Origin: an uncultured Collinsella sp.
GTDB lineage: Bacteria; Actinomycetota; Coriobacteriia; Coriobacteriales; Coriobacteriaceae
NCBI GenBank assembly: GCA_958353395.1
Contig: CATWSG010000002.1
Span: 1 to 64,000, forward strand
DNA: 64,000 nucleotides
Direction: 5' to 3'
Shown piece after piece: positions 55,127 to 62,260 of the stretch. A program made the position numbers and the translations under genes. The notes under the pieces were generated by a model. The model ran no database searches, had not been told where the DNA came from, and saw only the letters and a list, made by a program, of their open reading frames with translations. The stretch's first letter is position 1. The number at the start of each line of letters is the position of its first letter.

Positions 55127-56857
55127 ATGGCGAACGACAGCAAGACATGGCGGTGCGGAAAGTACGAGCTCAGCTTTGACCGTCCGCGCATCATGGGCGT
55201 CCTCAACGTGACGCCCGATTCGTTTAGCGATGGCGGGGAGCACTTCGACCCGGACGCCGCCATCGAGTACGGCCTAGCGATGCTCGACGCCGGCGCCGAC
55301 ATCATCGATGTGGGCGGCGAGTCCACGCGCCCCGGCTTTACCCCGGTCAACCCCGACGAGGAGGCTCGCCGCGTGCTGCCCGTGGTGCGCGCGCTGGCCA
55401 AAGAGGGCGCCATCGTCTCGATCGACACGCGTCACGTGGCGGTTGCCAAGGCGGCCGTGCGCTGCGGCGCCTCGATCGTCAACGACGTGACCGGCTTCAC
55501 CGATCCCAAGATGGTCGAGTTTGTTAAGACGAGCACCTGCGGCGTCATCGTGATGCATGCCGGCGAGGTCGCCGCGCCCACCTGCACGCACGCAACGGTG
55601 CAGCTCGATACCTCGGCAGCGGCGTTTGTTGCCGAGAAGGCGCGCGAGGCGGCTGCCGAGGCCGCGCGTGAGGCCGAGAAGCCGGCTCGCCGCCGTCGCG
55701 GCAAGTTGCTGGGCGAGCCTAAGCCGGAGGCCAAGCTTCCGGGCGGCGTGGTGCAGCCCTCGTTGCCGTTTGGCGAACCGGAGCCCACGTCCGAGCCTGC
55801 AAGCGAGCAGGAGACGCCCGCCACCGAGCAGACTGCTGCCGCCGAGACCGTCGCGCCCGCGCCCGCAGCCACCGAGGCCGCATCGGAGTCCAATGACCGT
55901 CTGGCCGCCATGATGCGCCGCAGCGCCCGCCGCGAGGAAGCCTACGTGCCCACCTCGCAGCTCCGCCGCTTCACCCTGCCCGATTCGGCGCCCATCATGC
56001 GCCGCGTCATGGGCTTTCTGTCTGACCAGGCCCGCACACTCATCCATGCCGGCGTGTCGCGCGACCGCATCTGCATCGATCCTGGCCCGGGCTTTGGTAA
56101 GTCGGCTAACGAGGACATCGTCATCCAGCGCGAGACTGCCAAGATGGCGTCACTGGGCTATCCGCTCATGTGCGCCGTGTCGCGCAAGCGCTTTGTGGGC
56201 GCCGTCTCGGGCGTGACCGAGGCTGCCGCGCGCGATGCCGCCACGTTTGGCGTGTGCCTGGGTGCTATCCAAGCTGGTGCCAACATCGTGCGCGTGCACG
56301 ACGTCGCGGGCTTTGCGCAGTTCCTGAACGGTTACTGGGCGGTTGCCAAGCCGCAGCCGCGCCGCGCGTTTGTGGCCGTGGGCTCCAACCTGGGGCATCG
56401 CTGCGACAACATCCGCGCCGCACGCGAGATGATCGCCGAGATTCCACTCACCTGCGTGTCCAATTCCTCAAAGATTTACGAGAGCGAGCCGGCCTACGAG
56501 ACGCGCCAGGACGCGTTTGCCAACGCCGTCATCGAGATCAAGACCGAGCTGGCACCGTTGGTGCTGCTCGACGAGCTCATGAAGATCGAGGCCGAGCTGG
56601 GGCGCGACCGCTCCAAAAAGGCCAAGGCCAACGGTCCGCGTACCATCGACCTGGACCTGCTGTGGATGGACGGCGAGACCCACGGCGGCAAAAAGCTGCG
56701 CCTGCCGCATCCGCTGATCGGCGAACGCGACTTTGTGCTGGTGCCGCTCGAGGACCTGATGCACGACCCGGCGCGGTTCTTCCGCTACAACGGTGTCGAG
56801 GTCAAGGAGCCCGAGGACCGCGTGGGCCATATCGTGGGCGAATTGGGGCGTATGTAG
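55127..56857 (+). CDS. fused dihydropteroate synthase - HPPK (FolP-FolK)
   Basis: A 576-residue folate enzyme. The FolP part has IMGVLNVTPDSFSDGG, DVGGESTRPG, SIDTRHVAVAKAA and, after a gap, ICIDPGPGFGKS, AVSRKRFVGA and VRVHDVAGF. About 130 Ala/Glu/Pro-rich residues (about 145-275) are inserted after VIMHAGE, where other FolP have a short loop. The FolK part (about 405-560) has AVGSNLGHRCDNIR, ESEPAYET, GRDRSKKAKANGPRTIDLDLL and PHPLIGERDFVLVPL read in parts. Start ATG follows TTAGGAGGATGTTC. It makes dihydropteroate in folate synthesis. Confidence 0.92.
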   Translation: MANDSKTWRCGKYELSFDRPRIMGVLNVTPDSFSDGGEHFDPDAAIEYGLAMLDAGADIIDVGGESTRPGFTPVNPDEEARRVLPVVRALAKEGAIVSIDTRHVAVAKAAVRCGASIVNDVTGFTDPKMVEFVKTSTCGVIVMHAGEVAAPTCTHATVQLDTSAAAFVAEKAREAAAEAAREAEKPARRRRGKLLGEPKPEAKLPGGVVQPSLPFGEPEPTSEPASEQETPATEQTAAAETVAPAPAATEAASESNDRLAAMMRRSARREEAYVPTSQLRRFTLPDSAPIMRRVMGFLSDQARTLIHAGVSRDRICIDPGPGFGKSANEDIVIQRETAKMASLGYPLMCAVSRKRFVGAVSGVTEAAARDAATFGVCLGAIQAGANIVRVHDVAGFAQFLNGYWAVAKPQPRRAFVAVGSNLGHRCDNIRAAREMIAEIPLTCVSNSSKIYESEPAYETRQDAFANAVIEIKTELAPLVLLDELMKIEAELGRDRSKKAKANGPRTIDLDLLWMDGETHGGKKLRLPHPLIGERDFVLVPLEDLMHDPARFFRYNGVEVKEPEDRVGHIVGELGRM

Positions 56858-57559
56858 ATGATCGAGATGAATGCTGTTGCCGCCGGTACCGAGCTTGACG
56901 CCGCGCGTGACGCGGGCCGCGAGGGTGCGTCCGCGGGCTGGTGCGCTTGGAGCGCGGGCGAGGCGTCGTTGACGTTTTCGCTGGTCGTGCGCCCGGATGT
57001 GAACATGCATGCCTTCCACGGCCTGCCGTTTGTGGCCGCGATGGGCATGATGGACGCGCTCGTGGGCGCGGCGTCGACACCGGGGCTGGGCCTTGCCGGT
57101 AAGGTGGGTATCCAGTGGCCGAGCGATATCGTGTGCGGTGCGCCTGCGTTTGAGACGTCGCTCGCGCGTGTTGCCGTGAACGGCGGTGCCGGTGCTGCGG
57201 GCATGTTCGGTGCCGTGACGGTGGATATTGAGCCTTCGGCGCTGAGCGAGCTTGGTGTGGACGTGGCTGACGAAGCGCTGCTCGAGACGCTGGCCGCCGC
57301 CGTGCTGGCCCGCGTGGACGCCTGGGCGGTTGTTGCCAACACGCCGCAAGGCGCCGCAGGGCCGCTGGCTCCCGTGCTGGGCGAGTACTTCGACATGGTG
57401 CCGCTGCTGGGCCGCCAGGTTGCGGCGGTGTCTCCCAACGGCTTGCCGCTTGCGGTCGGTGTGTTTGCGGGCCTGGACATCTGGGGCCGCGCGACCATCA
57501 AGACCGATGCCGGCGAGCAGGAGTTTCCGCCCGAGGCCGTACGGATTCGCGGGCTGTAG
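56858..57559 (+). CDS. divergent biotin/lipoate protein ligase-like protein
   Basis: A 233-residue product resembling the BirA catalytic fold: LTFSLVVRPDV, then VGIQWPSDIVC at the place of KWPNDI, then a C-terminal domain of the kind found in BirA. The biotin-loop GRGRRG is not recognisable, and Lys of KWPND is replaced by Gln. It may be an inactive or altered ligase. Its ATG is directly after the folPK stop, so it is probably co-translated. Confidence 0.6.
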   Translation: MIEMNAVAAGTELDAARDAGREGASAGWCAWSAGEASLTFSLVVRPDVNMHAFHGLPFVAAMGMMDALVGAASTPGLGLAGKVGIQWPSDIVCGAPAFETSLARVAVNGGAGAAGMFGAVTVDIEPSALSELGVDVADEALLETLAAAVLARVDAWAVVANTPQGAAGPLAPVLGEYFDMVPLLGRQVAAVSPNGLPLAVGVFAGLDIWGRATIKTDAGEQEFPPEAVRIRGL

Positions 57560-57598
57560 CGCGAGGCGCCAGCGCGCAAAGACAACGATGACAACAAG

Positions 57599-57627
57599 AC
57601 CCTCCTCGGCCTGTGCCGGGGAGGGTT
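57599..57627. terminator. bidirectional terminator before coaX 3' end
   Basis: ACCCTCCTCGGC (57599-57610) pairs with GCCGGGGAGGGT (57615-57626), one mismatch, followed by TTTCG; convergent genes on both sides. Confidence 0.75.
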
Positions 57628-57704
57628 TCGCCTGTCTGAGGAATAGGTTTGGCGAGCCTTTGCGGGGACTGTGGCATCGGGCGTGTTCGACTTAAGCCCC
57701 TGCT

Positions 57705-58478
57705 CTATCCCAGCTCCTGCATGCGGCGGTAGATTTCGCAGATGCCCTTGATGGTGAGCTGTCCGTCGACCACGTCGAAGGCATCGGTCGAATCGGCGAC
57801 GATGCTGGCGAGACCGCCCGTGGCGATAACGGTGGCATCCTCGCGGCCCAGCTCGCGCTTCATGCGCGCGACCAGGCCTTCGGCCATGGCGGCGGCGCCC
57901 ATCACGGCGCCGACCTTGATGCACTCCTCGGTATCGCGGCCGATGGCGTGCTCGGGCGCCTCGAGCGGCACGCTGGCGAGCTTGGCGGCACGGGCGGCAA
58001 GCGCGTCCATGGAGATGCGAATGCCCGGCGCGATCGCTCCGCCAATGTAATAACCGTCCTCATCGATGACGTCGATATTGGTCGCGGTGCCAAAGTCCAC
58101 CACGATTGCCGGCGCGCCGTAGAAAGTTTCGGCCGCAACGGCGTTAGCGACGCGATCGGCGCCTACGGCTTGGGGACGCGCCGCGCGCAGCTTGGTCACC
58201 GCGGCCGTCTGCGGCCCGATGACGATGGCGTCCGCGGCAATGCGGTCGGCCACGGCGTGCCATTCGCGCGAGAGCTGCGGCACCACGCCGGCAAAGGCGA
58301 TCGCGTCGACCGCGTCGAGCGAAAGGCCGTACATCTTAAAGAAACCCATCAGGCGCACATGGATCTCGTCGGCGGTATAGGAGCGGTCGGTGGGCATGCG
58401 CCACGACTGCACCAGCTCGTCTCCGTCAAACAGGCCCATGGCCGTCTGCGTGTTTCCCATATCGATAGCGAGCAGCAT
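57705..58478 (-). CDS. coaX: type III pantothenate kinase
   Basis: A 257-residue CoaX: the phosphate motif LLAIDMGNTQTAMGLFDG at the N-terminus, GADRVANAVAA, and VVDFGTATNIDVID. It phosphorylates pantothenate, the first step of CoA synthesis, and is not feedback-inhibited in characterised members. The long upstream open frame crosses the tRNA gene and is not coding; the ATG at 58478 has GGGAG at five bases. Confidence 0.95.
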   Translation of the reverse strand: MLLAIDMGNTQTAMGLFDGDELVQSWRMPTDRSYTADEIHVRLMGFFKMYGLSLDAVDAIAFAGVVPQLSREWHAVADRIAADAIVIGPQTAAVTKLRAARPQAVGADRVANAVAAETFYGAPAIVVDFGTATNIDVIDEDGYYIGGAIAPGIRISMDALAARAAKLASVPLEAPEHAIGRDTEECIKVGAVMGAAAMAEGLVARMKRELGREDATVIATGGLASIVADSTDAFDVVDGQLTIKGICEIYRRMQELG

Positions 58479-58614
58479 GTCTACTCCCAGTGTTGGCATA
58501 AAAGGACGCGCACCATTGTATACGCGCCGCCGACGGCACTCGGCTGCGATTCGTTTACGGTGATAGGGGCTGAGGGGTTTAAATATGAAGGAATTATGCT
58601 CCACGAGTTTTTCC

Positions 58615-58643
58615 TTGCCGTTTACCGAACTCCCGCGTAATAT
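58615..58643 (+). promoter_or_regulatory. tRNA-fMet promoter
   Basis: TTGCCG (58615-58620) lies 17 bp from TAATAT (58638-58643), about 32 bp before the mature tRNA. Confidence 0.6.
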
Positions 58644-58674
58644 TCTTTCTTGCGCATATGAGGCGCCCAGACAT

Positions 58675-58748
58675 TGCGGGGTGGAGCAGTCTGGTAGCTC
58701 GCCGGGCTCATAACCCGGAGGTCGTAGGTTCAAATCCTGCCCCCGCGA
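58675..58748 (+). tRNA. initiator tRNA-fMet (CAT)
   Basis: GCGGGG/CCCCGC acceptor, three consecutive G-C pairs in the anticodon stem (CGGGCTCATAACCCG) typical of initiators, anticodon CAT, T-loop GTTCAAATC, encoded CCA (58749-58751). The first position is T opposite G, not the C-A mismatch of E. coli. Confidence 0.95.
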
Positions 58749-58760
58749 CCAAGAACTTGC

Positions 58761-58790
58761 AGCTCGTCGGCCTAGCCGGCGAGCTTTTTT
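58761..58790 (+). terminator. tRNA-fMet terminator
   Basis: AGCTCGTCGGC (58761-58771) pairs with GCCGGCGAGCT (58775-58785), one mismatch, followed by TTTTTTG. Confidence 0.9.
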
Positions 58791-58840
58791 GTTATCACGG
58801 GACTGTTTTCTCAGCCCAATTCCCAACCTCTCAATCAAAG

Positions 58841-59061
58841 ATCTCAATCTGTAACATCTAGACCCGATTTGGGCGGCTAGGTGTTACAGGTCGAGATATA
58901 CCGGTGGGTTGGGTCCCGTTTGTCTAAATCTGTAACATCTGGGGCTCATTTTGCCGAGTTGTTGTTATAGATTGAGATTTTCTGGCAGGCGGGTTTGGTT
59001 TGTCTCGATCTGTAACAGTAAGACCCGGTTTTATCGCGTAACTGTTACAGATTGAGATGAA
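58841..59061. repeat. tandem array of three ~80-bp hairpin units
   Basis: CTGTAACA recurs at 58849, 58930 and 59010, giving an 80-81 bp period. Each unit is a ~55-nt imperfect palindrome with ends ATCTCAATCTGTAACA-like and TGTTACAGATTGAGAT-like (third unit nearly perfect), loops with (A/G)-CCCGRTTT, and ~25-nt GGTTTGTCT-type spacers. It lies between the fMet terminator and the ene-reductase. Confidence 0.8.
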
Positions 59062-59204
59062 CCGACGGGCCGCCCCGCCCATCCCCATCCACCTGCCGCT
59101 ACCTGCTGTCCGCCGATTTCCGTTGCGCTGTTGTATTCCCATGCCATATCCTCTAGACAACTACGCGGCATCATCGCCGTCGCGCCTACAAGAGAGGAAT
59201 GTTC

Positions 59205-61235
59205 ATGACCGCACCTGCATCCAAGCTGCTCCAGCCCATTACGGTTGGCCCCCTTGAGCTCAAAAACCGCATTATGTTCCCGCCGCTCACCACCGGCTAC
59301 GAGGAGCGCGACGGTTCCATTGGCGAGCGCAGCCTGGCTTTTTACGAGCGCCTGGCCCGTGGCGGCGTGAGCTACATCGTCATCGGCGACGTTGCCCCCG
59401 TCATGACCGCAAGCCCCACGCCCAAGCTGGCAACCGACGCCCAGATCCCCACGTTTAAGGCGCTGGCCGATGCCGTCCACAAGCACGGTGCCAAGGTCGC
59501 GCTGCAGCTGTTCCACCCCGAGTACGACGTGCCCGGTGTCGGCCGCATGGTCATGGGTTCCATGGTCGCCGCCAAGGCCGCGCAGGAGGCCAAGGCCGCC
59601 GGCGACGAGGAGACCTTTGCCGCCAAGATGGCCGAGTCCAACGAGATCCGCAACCAGGCCTACGCCAAGCTGCACCACGACATGCAGCACTTTGTGAACG
59701 AGGCGAGCGTGGAGCAGCTCACCCAGATCAAGGAAGCCATCGCCGCCTCGGCCGCTCGCGCTCAGCAGGCCGGTATCGACGCCATCGAGGTCCACGGCGA
59801 CCGTCTGGTGGGTTCGCTGTGCTCGGCCATTCTCAACCAGCGCACGGACGAGTACGGTGGCTCGTTCGAGAACCGCGTTCGCTACGCGCTGGAGGTCGTC
59901 GCTGCCATCAAGGAGGCCGCACCGCAGCTGATGGTGGAGTACAAGCTCCCCGTGATCATGGAGAACCCCGACGGCACGCCGCGCGGCAAGGGTGGCCTGC
60001 AGCCCGACGAGGCCTGCGAGTTTGCCAAGCTGCTCGAGGGCGCGGGCATCGACATGATCCAGGTCGCGCAGGCCAACCACACCGGCAACATGGGCGACAC
60101 CATTCCGCCCATGGGTGCCATGCCCTACAACTGGACGCTGCCCGTGGCCGAGCGCGTCAAGGCCCTGGTCTCCGTGCCGGTGGCCACCGTCGGCCGCGTG
60201 GTCTCGGTCGAGGCCGGCGAGAAGATCTTGGAGGACGGCTCGGCCGACATCGTCGCTTATGGCCGCTCGCTCATGTGCGACCCCGACATTGCCCTGAAGG
60301 CCGCCACGGGCGAGCCCATCCGCGAGTGCCTCAACTGCAACAAGGGCTGCGTCGATGCGATTCAAAACCGCAAGTACATCTCGTGCGTGCTCAATGCCGA
60401 GAACGGCGACGAGGCGACCATCGCCATCAAGCCGGGCGAGGGCGACAAGAAGATCGCCGTGGTGGGCGGCGGCATCGCCGGCCTGGAGGCCGCACGCGTG
60501 GCGGCCAAGCGCGGCTACGATGTGATCGTCTACGAGGCGAGCGACCATCTGGGCGGCCAGATTGTGCTGGCGGCTGCGCCTCCGCGCAAGGACGAGATCA
60601 TGCGCTCGGTCGAGTACTACGAGAAGATTCTGCCTGGCCTGGGCGTGAAGGTTGAGCTCAACCACGTCGCTACCGCTGAGGACCTCAACGCCGCCGACGC
60701 TGCGATTGTGGCCGTGGGCGCGCACGACGTGGTCATCCCCGTTCCGGGTGCCGATTCGGAGAAGGTCGTCTCGAGCTGGGACGTGCTGGCCGGCAAGGTG
60801 GAGCTTACGGGTCGCGTCGCCGTCATTGGCGGCGGCCTGGTGGGCACCGAGACTGCCGAGTACCTGCTGCAGCACGGCTGCGAGGTGGTGATCGTCGAGA
60901 TGCTCGACAAGATTGCCGCGGGCGAGTCCGAGACCATTCTGCCGCTGATTATGAGCGACTTTGCAGAGCACAACGTGGAGCAGCACGTGAAGACCCGCCT
61001 GACCGCCATTACCGACGAGGGCGTGGAGACCATTCGCACCACCGAGGACGGCGCCGAGGAGCCGGTGAAGATCGCCTGCGATTACGTGGTGATGGCCGTG
61101 GGCTCCAAGGCCAACGCGTTTGATCTGGACGGCGTGACGGTGCCCGTGACCTGCGTGGGCGACTGCTCGGGCGAGCGCACCGCCGATATTGCGAGCGCCA
61201 TCCGCACGGCATATCACGCGGCCAACGAGCTGTAG
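59205..61235 (+). CDS. Old Yellow Enzyme/2,4-dienoyl-CoA reductase-type FMN-FAD oxidoreductase
   Basis: A 676-residue flavoprotein. Residues about 1-365 form an FMN TIM barrel: ITVGPLELKNRIMFPPL at the N-terminus, IEVHGDRLVGSLCSAILNQRTDEYGGSFENR read in parts. The 4Fe-4S ligands are in CLNCNKGC and a Cys ~12 residues on. A FAD/NAD part follows (IAVVGGGIAGLEAARVAAKRG; VAVIGGGLVGTETAEYL). It reduces activated C=C bonds with NAD(P)H. Relatives include enoate reductases and BaiCD/BaiH of bile acid metabolism. Substrate here unknown. ATG 59205 follows AGAGAGGAATGTTC. Confidence 0.9.
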   Translation: MTAPASKLLQPITVGPLELKNRIMFPPLTTGYEERDGSIGERSLAFYERLARGGVSYIVIGDVAPVMTASPTPKLATDAQIPTFKALADAVHKHGAKVALQLFHPEYDVPGVGRMVMGSMVAAKAAQEAKAAGDEETFAAKMAESNEIRNQAYAKLHHDMQHFVNEASVEQLTQIKEAIAASAARAQQAGIDAIEVHGDRLVGSLCSAILNQRTDEYGGSFENRVRYALEVVAAIKEAAPQLMVEYKLPVIMENPDGTPRGKGGLQPDEACEFAKLLEGAGIDMIQVAQANHTGNMGDTIPPMGAMPYNWTLPVAERVKALVSVPVATVGRVVSVEAGEKILEDGSADIVAYGRSLMCDPDIALKAATGEPIRECLNCNKGCVDAIQNRKYISCVLNAENGDEATIAIKPGEGDKKIAVVGGGIAGLEAARVAAKRGYDVIVYEASDHLGGQIVLAAAPPRKDEIMRSVEYYEKILPGLGVKVELNHVATAEDLNAADAAIVAVGAHDVVIPVPGADSEKVVSSWDVLAGKVELTGRVAVIGGGLVGTETAEYLLQHGCEVVIVEMLDKIAAGESETILPLIMSDFAEHNVEQHVKTRLTAITDEGVETIRTTEDGAEEPVKIACDYVVMAVGSKANAFDLDGVTVPVTCVGDCSGERTADIASAIRTAYHAANEL

Positions 61236-61310
61236 TTGAACATCGCGGCCAGGCGGGACGGTAGCACGGATCCGTCTCGCCCGGCTGTGTCCCGTCGGGT
61301 GTCAACCGGT

Positions 61311-61345
61311 GCGGGGCCTGCAAGCGCAGCAGGTCCCGCCCTTTT
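61311..61345 (+). terminator. terminator after the ene-reductase
   Basis: GCGGGGCCTGC (61311-61321) pairs with GCAGGTCCCGC (61329-61339), one G-T, followed by CTTTTT. A second GGCGGGACGG-type hairpin (about 61252-61280) precedes it. Confidence 0.85.
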
Positions 61346-61605
61346 TGTTTTGCTCCGGTGGATGACAATGCGCGGTAATCATGAGGAGTGAGGACGTCTA
61401 CTGCCTCGCAGATCACTTAAAATTATTGGGGGAGGGGTTAATAACTATATCCTCTATACCAAAGGACATAAAGAGATGCCAATTATGTCGACAAGCGAAT
61501 GACGATTAGCTGCGAGTCAGCTACCAGCGTAAATAATCGATAAAGAAATGTCGTAATTTGGTGCCAAATGCCCAGATAACGCCGCGTCTACTTTAATTAA
61601 CTGCT
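61346..61605 (+). other. AT-rich gene-free stretch
   Basis: 260 bp, distinctly AT-rich, with a TTTGGTGCCAAA palindrome near 61557. No open frame of note. It leads into the promoter of the HTH gene. Confidence 0.5.
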
Positions 61606-61634
61606 TTGAGCAAACAGTAAAATGCTACTATCTA
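61606..61634 (+). promoter_or_regulatory. promoter of the HTH gene
   Basis: TTGAGC (61606-61611) is 17 bp from TATCTA (61629-61634), ~50 bp before the start codon. Confidence 0.5.
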
Positions 61635-61684
61635 ACTTGCACGTAAGAAAGCAGATTAACGGCTAAGGCTAAGAAGTGGCAGGT

Positions 61685-62080
61685 ATGTCGGAAGCAACTA
61701 GGACTCGCACGCATGCGCCCGAGGTTAGGCAGCGCGCCGTCGAGATCCTCCAAGAGGGGGTCGGTCATCGCGCTCTCGCCGCGGAGCTTGGCATTCCCCA
61801 GGCCACGGCTCGTCAGTGGGCCCGCGCGTATGCCGTGGGCGGTGCCGACGCCGTTCTCAATGCCGGTTCGCATCATCACACCTATTCGTACGAAGTTAAG
61901 CTCGCCGTGGTCAAGGACCGCTTGGAAAACGGCTTAACGGTTCGCGAGGCCATGATCAAGCACAAGATTCCCAGCGAGTCTTCGGTCAAGGCTTGGTGTC
62001 GCCAGTACCGCGAGGGCGGTGAGGCCGCGCTGGTCGATAAGCCGCGCGGTCGCAAGCCGCGCGTTAAAAAGGCGGAATAG
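61685..62080 (+). CDS. double-HTH protein (IS3 OrfA/transposase-like or regulator)
   Basis: A 131-residue basic DNA-binding protein with two helix-turn-helix units: about residues 8-52 (EVRQRAVEILQEGVGHRALAAELGIPQATARQW read in parts) and 65-115 (VREAMIKHKIPSESSVKAWCRQY). The tail is RGRKPRVKKAE. It resembles IS3-family OrfA but has no OrfB, inverted ends or target repeat beside it, so it may be a domesticated regulator. GTG at 61676 is an alternative start. Its own promoter and terminator make it monocistronic. Confidence 0.75.
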   Translation: MSEATRTRTHAPEVRQRAVEILQEGVGHRALAAELGIPQATARQWARAYAVGGADAVLNAGSHHHTYSYEVKLAVVKDRLENGLTVREAMIKHKIPSESSVKAWCRQYREGGEAALVDKPRGRKPRVKKAE

Positions 62081-62092
62081 CAAACGGGATGG

Positions 62093-62115
62093 TGCGCCCA
62101 CAGGGGCGCATTTTT
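62093..62115 (+). terminator. HTH gene terminator
   Basis: TGCGCCC (62093-62099) pairs with GGGCGCA (62104-62110) around a 4-nt loop, followed by TTTTTC. Confidence 0.9.
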
Positions 62116-62260
62116 CTTGCCGCCTCTCTACTCCAATGCGGACGCGCCCTTGCCCCGTACGCCTAAAACTCCCCAGTTGACCGAAAACCTGTCGCCGCTA
62201 CTCATCAATTGAGCTATAACGTTAAACAATTGCAGCGTTTTTGCATGGGGGAGCGATGGT

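Noticed and set aside
57705..58847. 380-aa extended coaX frame
   Set aside because: The extension crosses the tRNA-fMet gene and its terminator; the kinase motif is at the ATG at 58478.
58841..59061. CRISPR array
   Set aside because: Repeats are palindromic, diverged and 55 nt long, spacers are similar to each other, and no cas gene is present.
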